Below, one piece after another: positions 35,168 through 43,413 of a stretch of DNA of 64,000 nt (the stretch's first letter is position 1; each line of letters opens with the position of its first letter). The stretch comes from Bacteroidales bacterium (GTDB lineage: Bacteria; Bacteroidota; Bacteroidia; Bacteroidales; UBA932). Made by a program: the position numbers and the translations under genes. The stretch lies in contig JAFRRF010000002.1 of the NCBI GenBank assembly GCA_017428245.1, forward strand, positions 159,578 to 223,577, given 5' to 3'. The notes below the pieces were generated by a model, which worked only from the letters and a program-made list of their open reading frames with translations, was not told the origin of the DNA and ran no database searches.

Positions 35168-38100
35168 TTATTTGACAATACATACGGCAACGCGGTTGGA
35201 CTCGGGGCTGCGGGAAGCGTCCCGGTCGCCGCCGACGGCATTGCTGATGATGCGGCTGGCGGAGATGCCTGCCTGCTTGAGCATATCGATGACGGCCTGG
35301 GCACGACGCTGCGAGAGATCGTTGTTGATCGACGTGGTGCCGGTGCCGCTGTCGGCATAACCCGTGACGGAGATGGTCGCATCGGGGTTGTCTTTCATGA
35401 TCTGGGCGATCCGGCCCAGCTTGAAGGCTTCGTCCGGACGGATCTCAGCCTGGTTGATGATAAAGTAGAGATCGTCGGTGTAGGGGCCCGTGAAGTCGGA
35501 ACCGACCTTCACTTCCTTGACGACTTCCTTGACCACTTCCACGGGGACTTCCTTGATGACTTCCTTGATCACTTCCTTCTCGATCACCTTCTGCGCGAAG
35601 TTGTCGGGAACATAGGCGTTGACCACGCGCGAGGGTTCGGTCGCATTGCCGTAGGCGCCGCCGCCGAAGGCGATGTTGAGGCCGACGATGAAGCTCCGGG
35701 CCTGCGGGTAGTAACCCAGGTCGATGCCCTTGGCCCAGCTGCTGAAGCCGGAGGAAGTACCGACCTCAGGGTCGAGACCCTTGTACTTGGTGAAGACCCA
35801 CGGGTTCTGGGCCTGCACATAGAGGTGGCACTTCTCGAACGGGGCGTTCTTCCACAGACGCTTGAAATCGTAACCGAGGGTGACGGTCTGGATGCGGAAG
35901 AAGTCGGCGTCCTCGATGAAGATGTCGGTATTGTTCACATAGTTGTAGTTGGTACCTGCGACCAGGCGGGGGTAGTGGTTGGACGTACCCTCGCCGTGCC
36001 AGTAGTCGTACACCTCGGTGGTGTAGTTGTTCCACTGGCTGTCGGTGTAACGGCGGTAGGCGCGGAACACCTGCTGGCCGAACATGCCGTAGCCGCTCAT
36101 GCCAAGATCGAAGCCCTTGTAATAGACGGAGAAGTTGACGCCCACGTTCCAGTCGGGGTTCGGATCGCCGGTCATCGTCTTGTCGAGATCGTTGATGATG
36201 CCGTCCTTGTTCTGGTCAATGAACTTCAGGTCACCGGGGACCACGTTGTCGACGATGGTGCCCAAACCCTGCGCCTTCCAGGCGTCGATCTCATCCTGGT
36301 TCTGGAAGACACCGTCGGTGGCATAGGTCCAGAAGTAGCCGATCGGGTAACCGACCTGGGCGCGGTACATCTCCGCGATGCCCTGGACCACGTTGGTGCC
36401 GCCGTGGATGATGCCTTCGTCGTTGGCGATACGGGTGACACGGTTCTTGTTGTAGGCCGCGTTCACGCCGATGCTGTAGGAGAAGTCCTGGTTGCGGGCT
36501 TCGTTCCAGTTGAGGGCGAGCTCGACACCGGAGTTGCGCACGTCACCACCGTTGATGTACGGGGCGTTGGCGCCGAAGTGGCCCATGATCGGGGCGTTGA
36601 CCAGCCAGTTCTTGGTGTCTTTCTGGTACCAGTCGAAGGCCACGTTCAGCCGGCTGTTGAACAGGCGGGCGTCGAAGCCGAGGTCAAGCTGCTGCGAGGT
36701 TTCCCAGGTGATGTCGGGGTTGGCGAGCTTGTCGGCATAGGCCCCGGTGCCGGAGTTGGTGGAGGTAGGACCGGTGTAGAAGGAGTAACCGCCGTCGGCC
36801 GCACCCACGGAAATCGTGGAGAGGTACTGGAAGTTGTCGATGTTGCAGTTACCGTTCTGGCCCCAGCTTCCGCGGAGTTTCAGGAAGTCGATGACATTGT
36901 TGCGGCTCCACCAGGGTTCGTTGGTAATGACCCAGCCGGCGGAGATGGAGGGGAAGGTACCCCAGCGGTGACCGCGCATGAAGTTGGACGAACCGTCGTG
37001 ACGGAGGATCAGGGAGAGCATGTAGCGCTCGTCGTAGTTGTAGTTGACACGGCCGAAGAAGGAGACCAGGCCGCTGTCGCCCCAGGTCGAACCGGAGATG
37101 TCGCTCAGGGACGGGGTGCCGGACGTGTTGCTCACGTAGGCGTAGGTCCAGCTGTTGGGCCAGTTGGAGGTCGTGTTGGCCGCACCGACGCTTTCGCCGA
37201 AGCCGCTGTGCTGAAGGGTGTTACCGACCAGGGCGTCGAAGTGGTGACGACCGTCGATGTCAAACACGTAGTTCACGGTGTTTTCCCACGACCAGTCCCA
37301 GCCGGCGTATGCGCTCTGGCTCACGGCGTCCGTGTCCTTGAACGACTGGTCGGTGAGCTTGTAGATCATGCTGTACTGGCGATAGCTGCCCGAACTCAGG
37401 CCGTAGTTGAACTGGCTCTTCCAGGTGAGGCCCTTGATGGGCTGCACACGCAGGTTGGCCGACATTCTCAGACCGTAGTCGTGGCTGCCGTTGTTGCCGC
37501 GGGAAGAATAGACCATTTCTGCGACCGGGTTGCTGATGGTGGACACCAGGTTCCACAGGCCGCTCTGCTGCAGCCAGTCGTATTCCGTGTATTTGCCGTC
37601 GGGCTGATAGACGGGGACGAGCGGGTTAGCGGAGAGCATGCTGAAGATATCGTTCCAGTAGTGGTTGCCGGTACCGATGCCGCTGTTCGCCGACTGGGTG
37701 AAGGTCAGGTTCTCACCGACCGAGATGATGTCCAGTCCGTCCTTCTGCCAGATCACGTGATCGGAGTTCAGACGCACGGTCATACGCTTGTAGTTGGAAG
37801 CGACCGGCTTGCCGAAGATACCTTCCTGGTGGGCGTAGCTGACACCCATCGAGAACTTGGACATATCCGAACCGCCGACGATGTTGATCGCGTGGTTCTG
37901 GTTGGGGGCGTTGACGTTGCGGATCGCGTCGAGCCAGTTCGTGCCGACGAAGGAACCGTCCTTGATGCTGTTGTAGAGCGAAGGGTTCAGGATGCCGGCC
38001 CAGTCGACGGTGGGCTTGCCCATATTGAAGTTGACCTGGTCCTGGATGTCCATATACTGCTGGGCGTTCAGGAATTCGGGCATCTTCTGGACATTCTGGA

Positions 38101-38818
38101 TGCCGTAGAAGCCGTCGTAGGTGACGGTGACCTTGCCGGCCTTGCCCTGCTTGGTCGTGATGAGGATGACGCCGTTCGCGCCGCGGGCGCCGTAGATGGC
38201 GCAGGAGGCGGCGTCCTTCAGGACGTCGATGCTCTCGATATCCGACGCGTTGAGGGAGTTGATGCTGCCGCCGGCAACACCGTCGATGACATACAACGGG
38301 GCATAGGAACCGATGGTACCCATACCGCGGATGTTCACGTTGTAACCCGAGCCAGGCTGGCCGGACGAGCTCATGATGCTCACACCGGGGGAGGAGGACT
38401 GCATTGCACCAAGCGCGTTGGTGGAATTGAGCTTGGCAATGTCCTCGCCTTTGACCTGGACGGTGGAACCGGTCACGAGCTTCTTCTTCTGGACGCCGTA
38501 ACCGACAACCACCGTTTCCTCGAGAAACTCTGCGTCTTCCTCAAGGAACACGTTGAAGACCGTCTGGTTTCCAATCGGAATGACCTGGGTCTTGTAACCG
38601 ATGGAGGAAATCTCGATCGTCGCGCCGGGTTGGACGTTCAGCACGAAGTTTCCTTCCAGGTCGGTAGAGGCACCGTTCTGGGTGCCGCTTTCAATGACGC
38701 TCGCTCCGATGACAGGGCCGTATGTGTCGGTGACCGTACCGGTAATCCGTACGGTCTGCGCCATTGCGGCCACGCCGAGGAGCAGGAACATCAGAGAAGC
38801 AAAGAACTTGCTTTTCAT
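35168..38818 (-). CDS. SusC/RagA TonB-dependent transporter fused to a C-terminal OmpA domain
   Basis: 1216 residues. Signal peptide (MKSKFFASLMFLLLGVAAMA), carboxypeptidase-like regulatory domain (VRITGTVTDTYGPVIGASV), TonB box region (ETVVVGYG), plug (GYNVNIRGMGTIG; YVIDGVAGGSIN; SCAIYGARGANGVILITT), then a beta-barrel ending near residue 1060 at FIVGLNIAFGG. Normal SusC proteins stop there. Here a charged linker follows (about 1075-1105, KEVIKEVIKEVPVEVVKEVV), then an OmpA/MotB domain (about 1106-1216) with GYADSGTGTTSINNDLSQRR, carrying the peptidoglycan-contacting Asp and Arg. So this importer may be tethered to the cell wall. It is the first gene of the minus-strand operon. Confidence 0.93.
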   Translation of the reverse strand: MKSKFFASLMFLLLGVAAMAQTVRITGTVTDTYGPVIGASVIESGTQNGASTDLEGNFVLNVQPGATIEISSIGYKTQVIPIGNQTVFNVFLEEDAEFLEETVVVGYGVQKKKLVTGSTVQVKGEDIAKLNSTNALGAMQSSSPGVSIMSSSGQPGSGYNVNIRGMGTIGSYAPLYVIDGVAGGSINSLNASDIESIDVLKDAASCAIYGARGANGVILITTKQGKAGKVTVTYDGFYGIQNVQKMPEFLNAQQYMDIQDQVNFNMGKPTVDWAGILNPSLYNSIKDGSFVGTNWLDAIRNVNAPNQNHAINIVGGSDMSKFSMGVSYAHQEGIFGKPVASNYKRMTVRLNSDHVIWQKDGLDIISVGENLTFTQSANSGIGTGNHYWNDIFSMLSANPLVPVYQPDGKYTEYDWLQQSGLWNLVSTISNPVAEMVYSSRGNNGSHDYGLRMSANLRVQPIKGLTWKSQFNYGLSSGSYRQYSMIYKLTDQSFKDTDAVSQSAYAGWDWSWENTVNYVFDIDGRHHFDALVGNTLQHSGFGESVGAANTTSNWPNSWTYAYVSNTSGTPSLSDISGSTWGDSGLVSFFGRVNYNYDERYMLSLILRHDGSSNFMRGHRWGTFPSISAGWVITNEPWWSRNNVIDFLKLRGSWGQNGNCNIDNFQYLSTISVGAADGGYSFYTGPTSTNSGTGAYADKLANPDITWETSQQLDLGFDARLFNSRLNVAFDWYQKDTKNWLVNAPIMGHFGANAPYINGGDVRNSGVELALNWNEARNQDFSYSIGVNAAYNKNRVTRIANDEGIIHGGTNVVQGIAEMYRAQVGYPIGYFWTYATDGVFQNQDEIDAWKAQGLGTIVDNVVPGDLKFIDQNKDGIINDLDKTMTGDPNPDWNVGVNFSVYYKGFDLGMSGYGMFGQQVFRAYRRYTDSQWNNYTTEVYDYWHGEGTSNHYPRLVAGTNYNYVNNTDIFIEDADFFRIQTVTLGYDFKRLWKNAPFEKCHLYVQAQNPWVFTKYKGLDPEVGTSSGFSSWAKGIDLGYYPQARSFIVGLNIAFGGGAYGNATEPSRVVNAYVPDNFAQKVIEKEVIKEVIKEVPVEVVKEVVKEVKVGSDFTGPYTDDLYFIINQAEIRPDEAFKLGRIAQIMKDNPDATISVTGYADSGTGTTSINNDLSQRRAQAVIDMLKQAGISASRIISNAVGGDRDASRSPESNRVAVCIVK

Positions 38819-38907
38819 TGGTTGGAAGAGTTGGTTAATAATAAGTTATGAATTAATAAAATTAATTTTCCCAATCGTGCGCACGCATATGCCCACGAAT
38901 AAACATT

Positions 38908-38915
38908 TAAAGGTA
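38908..38915 (-). promoter_or_regulatory. Possible -7 box for the susC operon
   Basis: Minus strand TACCTTTA, one mismatch to TAnnTTTG, 89 bases before the susC start. Two adjacent palindromes (CGTGCGCACG at 38876-38885 and GCATATGC at 38885-38892) lie in the leader and could be an operator, but this is weak. Confidence 0.35.
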
Positions 38916-39001
38916 CGAAATATTATCCGAAAAATCCTCCTAATTATATGTAGTATGTTGGAAAAGTATCAATAAATGGAAATTTAATACAATTTATTTA
39001 G

Positions 39002-39009
39002 TATCTTTG
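39002..39009 (+). promoter_or_regulatory. Bacteroidota -7 promoter box (TATCTTTG) of the AraC gene
   Basis: Exact TAnnTTTG match ending only 7 bases before ATG 39017. Transcription from it would give a nearly leaderless mRNA. Confidence 0.55.
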
Positions 39010-39016
39010 TCCCGTT

Positions 39017-39895
39017 ATGGCAAATGTACTCAGGGAGATTACGTCCATTACGGACAATGATTGTTTCTACATCGTCGAACGGCACAAAAGCGCATTCACC
39101 TGGCCCATCCATTCGCACGAGGAATACGAGCTCAATTTCATCGAGCGGGGACGCGGCGTCCGTCGCGTGGTAGGCGACAGCATCGAGACGGTCGGAGATT
39201 TCGAATTGACGCTGATAACGGGCGACGGACTGGAGCACGTTTGGGAACAAGGCGACTGCAAGGAGGCGGACATCCGGGAAGTCACGATTCAGTTCTCGCC
39301 TCATCTCCTCGATTCTAAGTTGTTGGCACGTAATCAGTTCGCATCTATCCGCAAGATGTTTGAAAGGGCCCGGATGGGGCTGACCTTCTCGATGCCCGCC
39401 ATCATGCGCGTGTACTGCCTGATTGACACCCTGGCCTCCAAGGAGGAGCGGATGGACCAGTTCCTGGATATGCTCAGGATCCTCTACGAACTGTCGCTCG
39501 ACACGGGCGCCCGCACGCTTGCTTCCAACTCTTTTGCCAAGACCGTCACCGGCCGGGAGAGCCGCCGCGTAAACAAGGTCAAGGAGTACATCGCTCAGCA
39601 TTATACGGAGGAAATCAAGCTCGACGACCTGGCCGGCCTCGTGGCGATGTCACCTTCCGCCTTCAGCCGCTTTTTCAAGCAGTTTACCGGACGCGGTCCC
39701 GTCGACTACATCATCGATGTCCGCGTAGGGGTCGCCGCGCGGATGCTCGTAGATACAACTACTTCTGTCAGTGAGATTTGCTATGCTTGTGGGTTCAACA
39801 ATCTTTCGAACTTCAACCGTTCTTTCAAGGCGCGGCGGGGATATACGCCGCGGGACTTCCGTGCGTTGTTCACAAAGAACCGCATCTACGTCTAG
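39017..39895 (+). CDS. AraC-family transcriptional regulator
   Basis: 292 residues. N-terminal cupin-like sensor (WPIHSHEEYELNFIERGRG, with the paired histidines of a sugar-binding cupin) and a C-terminal double HTH: VKEYIAQHYTEEIKLDDLAG, SPSAFSRFFKQFTGRGPVDY, then SEICYACGFNNLSNFNRSFK, the AraC signature, ending in YTPRDFR. It lies between the divergent susC operon and the mannan/xyloglucan operon and is the only classical sugar-type regulator in the window. It is therefore the best candidate to control both, probably in response to an oligosaccharide or monosaccharide. No hybrid two-component regulator is present. Direction of control is not shown by sequence. Confidence 0.92.
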   Translation: MANVLREITSITDNDCFYIVERHKSAFTWPIHSHEEYELNFIERGRGVRRVVGDSIETVGDFELTLITGDGLEHVWEQGDCKEADIREVTIQFSPHLLDSKLLARNQFASIRKMFERARMGLTFSMPAIMRVYCLIDTLASKEERMDQFLDMLRILYELSLDTGARTLASNSFAKTVTGRESRRVNKVKEYIAQHYTEEIKLDDLAGLVAMSPSAFSRFFKQFTGRGPVDYIIDVRVGVAARMLVDTTTSVSEICYACGFNNLSNFNRSFKARRGYTPRDFRALFTKNRIYV

Positions 39896-39957
39896 TCCTT
39901 GCAAAAATAGTATCGGTTTTTAATAATTATATGCTGGTAGAGACCGGGCAAAACGTC

Positions 39958-39965
39958 TAAATTTG
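39958..39965 (+). promoter_or_regulatory. Probable -7 box (TAAATTTG) of the mannan/xyloglucan operon
   Basis: Exact TAnnTTTG match, 44 bases before the mannanase start at 40010, giving a leader near 40 bases. No clear -33 element is seen, which would fit dependence on an activator such as the adjacent AraC protein. Confidence 0.55.
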
Positions 39966-40009
39966 CATATCTTGATAGAATAAGGTATCAAATTTATCCC
40001 GACCGGCTT

Positions 40010-42253
40010 ATGAAACGCATATTCAAGCTTCTGGCGCTGTTCATCCTGCTTTTTTCCGCTGCCGGATGCGTCCGCCCGAAAATCTCATTCGTCACTATCG
40101 AAAACGGGCATTTCGTCCGTGACGGAAAACCCTATACCTTCGTCGGTACCAATTTCTGGTACGGCCCCATCCTGGCGTCCGAAGGACGCGGCGGTGATTA
40201 CGACCGTCTCGTCCGCGAGCTCGACGCCCTGAAGGACCTTGGCGTCGACAACCTCCGGGTCCTTGTGGGCGGCGACGGTGCTGACGGGGTCTATTCCCGT
40301 GTGGAACCCACGCTGCAGACTGCGCCTGGCGTTTACAACGATACGTTGCTCGTGGGTCTCGACCGATTCCTGGTGGAACTCGGAAAACGGGATATGCAGG
40401 CGGTCCTCTATGTGAACAATTCCTGGGAGTGGAGCGGCGGCTACGGCCAGTATCTGGAGTGGGCTACCGGAGAAAAGACGCTGATCCCGCTGGTGGACGG
40501 CTACTGGCCCTTCATGCAGCAGATGCGGAAGTTCCAGACTTCCGGGGAAGCGCAACAACTTTACTTCAATCATCTTCGCAACATCGTCTCCCGCGTGAAT
40601 TCCATTACCGGGAAACCCTATAAGGACGATCCAGCCATCTTTGCCTGGCAGCTGGGCAACGAACCGCGCTGCTTCTCCAATGATCCCGACATCCGCGCCG
40701 GCTTCATCGGCTGGATGACCGAGGCGGCCCGTATCGTGAAGGAAATCGATCCGAACCATCTGTTGTCCACGGGCAATGAAGGCCTGATGGGCTGCGAGGA
40801 GGACCCGGCCCTGGTCCGGGCTGTCAACGAGATTCCGGGCATCGACTATATGACCATCCACATCTGGCCTTACAACTGGAGCTGGGTGCGGCCCGACAGT
40901 CTGGAGGAAGACGTGGACACCGCCATCGAAAAGACTGCCGGGTATCTGACGTTCCATAAAGCGCTGGCCGGAGAACTGGGCCTGCCCGTGGTCGCCGAGG
41001 AATTCGGTTTCCCGCGCGACGGGTTCCAGGCCTCGATGGATGCGTCCACGAATGCCCGTGACGCATACTATTCTTATGTTTTCTCCCGCATCGGCGAGGA
41101 ACTCGACGGTGCGAATTTCTGGGGCTGGAGCGGTTTCGCCGTTCCGCCGCACGAGCAGTGGGAGAGCGGTGATCCCTATACGGGCGACCCCTCCCAGGAA
41201 GCCCAGGGCCTGAACGGCGTCTATGTCTCCGATTCGACGGTCGGCGTCATTGCGAAGGCCAACGGCCGGGAATGGGCGGAAAACCCCGGCAAGGTCCTGT
41301 ATGGCCATCAGGACGACCTGGTCTATGGCCACAACTGGGTGGTGACCGACGTGGAAAACGATCCGCTCGAGCGTTCGGACGTCCGTGACGTAGCGGGAAA
41401 GTATCCCGCCATCGTCGGTTTCGACCTGGGCGGCATTGAACTGGGCAATGCCTGCAACCTCGACGGCGTGCCTTTCGACCTGATGCGCCGGGCCGCGCTG
41501 AAACACGTGGAACGCGGCGGCACGGTAACCTTCTCCTGGCATCCGCGCAATCCCTATACCGGCGGCGATGCGTGGGACATCTCGTCATCGGAAGTCGTGC
41601 GTTCCGTCCTGCCGGGCGGCTCGAAGCACGATGAGTTCATGGTGTGGCTGCAGCGTGCCGGCGACTTCCTGGCGAGCCTCGACGGCGCGCCGGCCATTTT
41701 CCGTCCCTGGCACGAGAACATCGGCAGCTGGTTCTGGTGGGGCGGCCGGCTCTGCACGGCCGACGAGTATGTGGCCCTGTTCCGGATGACGCACGACTAC
41801 CTCGTGCAGGAACGCGGGCTGACGAACCTGCAATGGTGCTATTCGCCCAACGGGCCGATCAGTGTGTCGGACTACCTGTCACGCTATCCCGGCGACGATT
41901 ATGTGGATTATCTGGGCACGGACATCTATGAATATGTCGGCCCGGATGGCCAGAAAGCAGCCAACCGGCGCTTTATCCGCCAGGTGCGCGGGATGCTCTT
42001 TGAACTCCGCGGCCTTGCGGCGGAACACGGCAAACGGTTCTGTCTTTCCGAAACCGGCCTGGAAAGCCTGAAGGATCCGCACTGGTGGTGCGAGGTGCTG
42101 TATCCCGCCATCTCGGGATCCGGCGCCGCCTATGTGCTTACCTGGCGCAACGCCCACGACCGGCCGGAGCATTTCTATGCCCCGTGGAAAGGCTTTGAGA
42201 ATGCCGGCGATTTCAAGCAGTTCAGCGAAAAAGAAGATATTGTACTCCTATGA
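40010..42253 (+). CDS. Two-catalytic-domain beta-mannanase: GH5 (subfamily 7-like) plus GH26, lipoprotein
   Basis: 747 residues. Lipoprotein signal (lipobox SAAGC, Cys20). The first barrel (about residues 28-420) is GH5_7-like, with acid/base Glu218 in QLGNEPRCF and nucleophile Glu331 in VVAEEFGFPR. The second (about 430-747) is GH26, with acid/base Glu569 in FRPWHENIGSWFWWG and nucleophile Glu681 in CLSETGLES. Both families cleave beta-1,4-mannosidic bonds, so the protein joins two mannan endo-activities, probably with different cleavage preferences. It is probably surface-anchored. First gene of the operon; the GH130 gene overlaps its stop by ATGA. Confidence 0.92.
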   Translation: MKRIFKLLALFILLFSAAGCVRPKISFVTIENGHFVRDGKPYTFVGTNFWYGPILASEGRGGDYDRLVRELDALKDLGVDNLRVLVGGDGADGVYSRVEPTLQTAPGVYNDTLLVGLDRFLVELGKRDMQAVLYVNNSWEWSGGYGQYLEWATGEKTLIPLVDGYWPFMQQMRKFQTSGEAQQLYFNHLRNIVSRVNSITGKPYKDDPAIFAWQLGNEPRCFSNDPDIRAGFIGWMTEAARIVKEIDPNHLLSTGNEGLMGCEEDPALVRAVNEIPGIDYMTIHIWPYNWSWVRPDSLEEDVDTAIEKTAGYLTFHKALAGELGLPVVAEEFGFPRDGFQASMDASTNARDAYYSYVFSRIGEELDGANFWGWSGFAVPPHEQWESGDPYTGDPSQEAQGLNGVYVSDSTVGVIAKANGREWAENPGKVLYGHQDDLVYGHNWVVTDVENDPLERSDVRDVAGKYPAIVGFDLGGIELGNACNLDGVPFDLMRRAALKHVERGGTVTFSWHPRNPYTGGDAWDISSSEVVRSVLPGGSKHDEFMVWLQRAGDFLASLDGAPAIFRPWHENIGSWFWWGGRLCTADEYVALFRMTHDYLVQERGLTNLQWCYSPNGPISVSDYLSRYPGDDYVDYLGTDIYEYVGPDGQKAANRRFIRQVRGMLFELRGLAAEHGKRFCLSETGLESLKDPHWWCEVLYPAISGSGAAYVLTWRNAHDRPEHFYAPWKGFENAGDFKQFSEKEDIVLL

Positions 42254-43413
42254 TTTTCGAAGAAAGGCTGGCCCGGCTTGCCGAGGCCCACGATGAGCTC
42301 TGCGCCCGGCCCAATGTGGCCCGGGAGGGGAACGGCGTCTATGAACGCTATGCGTTTCCCGTGCTGACTGCGGAGCATGCGCCGCTGGAATGGCGCTATG
42401 ACCTGTGCAAAGACACCAATCCCTACTTGCTGGAACGCTTCGGCATCCATGCCGTGTTCAATGCGGGCGCCATCAAGTGGAATGGGAAATATGTGGTGGT
42501 CGCCCGCGTGGAGGGTGCCGACCGCAAATCGTTCTTCGCCGTGGCGGAGAGCCCGAACGGCATCGACAATTTCCGCTTCTGGCCGCGTCCCGTGACGATG
42601 CCGGAATACGGGGAGCCTGCCACCAACATCTACGACATGCGCCTGACCGCCCACGAGGACGGCTGGATCTACGGCATTTTCTGTGTGGAACGCAAGGATC
42701 CGGCGGCACCGGCCGGCGACCTCTCGTCCGCCGTGGCCGCCGCCGGCATCGCCCGCACCCGCGACCTGGTGAACTGGGAGCGCCTGCCCGATCTGGTGTC
42801 GAAGAGCCAGCAGCGCAATGTCGTGCTGCATCCCGAATTCGTGGACGGCAAGTATGCTTTCTACACCCGTCCGCAGGATGGCTTCATTGACGCCGGCAGC
42901 GGCGGCGGCATCGGCTGGGCCCTCGTCGACTCGATGGAACATGCCGTAGTGACGGACGAGAAGATCATCAACCTCCGCCATTACCATACGATCAAGGAAG
43001 TCAAGAACGGGGAGGGACCGCATCCCGTCAAGACCCCGCAGGGTTGGCTGCACCTGGCGCACGGCGTGCGCGGCTGCGCCTCCGGCCTGCGATACGTCCT
43101 GTATATGTATATGACCGCGCTCGACGATCCGACCCGCGTCATCGCCGAGCCGGCGGGCTTCTTCATGGCGCCGGAAGGCGGTGAGTATATCGGCGATGTG
43201 ATGAACGTCCTCTTCTCGAACGGCTGGATCTGCGATCCCGACGGGAAGGTATTCATTTACTACGCCTCGTCCGACACCCGGCTCCACGTGGCCACATCGT
43301 CCGTCGACCGGCTGGTGGACTATTGCCTGCATACGGCCCCCGACGGCTTGCGGACCGGTCTTTCCGTGGAAACGCTCAATAAACTCATCGACAAGAACCT
43401 GAAAACGATATGA
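42250..43413 (+). CDS. GH130 beta-1,4-mannosylglucose phosphorylase
   Basis: 387 residues, no signal peptide, so cytoplasmic. GH130 five-blade propeller, with the catalytic Asp129 in NIYDMRLTAHEDGW and phosphate-contact basic residues in VARVEGADRKS and LRHYHTIKEVKNGEGPH. Length and motifs match subfamily 1 (4-O-beta-mannosyl-glucose phosphorylase). It splits mannosyl-glucose plus phosphate into mannose 1-phosphate and glucose. The partner cellobiose 2-epimerase is encoded at 57921 in the same operon, giving the known route mannobiose to mannosyl-glucose to mannose 1-phosphate. Overlaps 4 bases with genes on both sides. Confidence 0.92.
   Translation: MIFEERLARLAEAHDELCARPNVAREGNGVYERYAFPVLTAEHAPLEWRYDLCKDTNPYLLERFGIHAVFNAGAIKWNGKYVVVARVEGADRKSFFAVAESPNGIDNFRFWPRPVTMPEYGEPATNIYDMRLTAHEDGWIYGIFCVERKDPAAPAGDLSSAVAAAGIARTRDLVNWERLPDLVSKSQQRNVVLHPEFVDGKYAFYTRPQDGFIDAGSGGGIGWALVDSMEHAVVTDEKIINLRHYHTIKEVKNGEGPHPVKTPQGWLHLAHGVRGCASGLRYVLYMYMTALDDPTRVIAEPAGFFMAPEGGEYIGDVMNVLFSNGWICDPDGKVFIYYASSDTRLHVATSSVDRLVDYCLHTAPDGLRTGLSVETLNKLIDKNLKTI

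Noticed and set aside
35825..38851. Very long open frame antisense to susC (1008 codons) and similar long frames antisense to clpC (6841-9099) and gyrA (4601-5770).
   Set aside because: They mirror strongly conserved genes in a GC-rich sequence; their translations are low-complexity (Val/Asp/Gly/His-rich) with no domain, signal or promoter.
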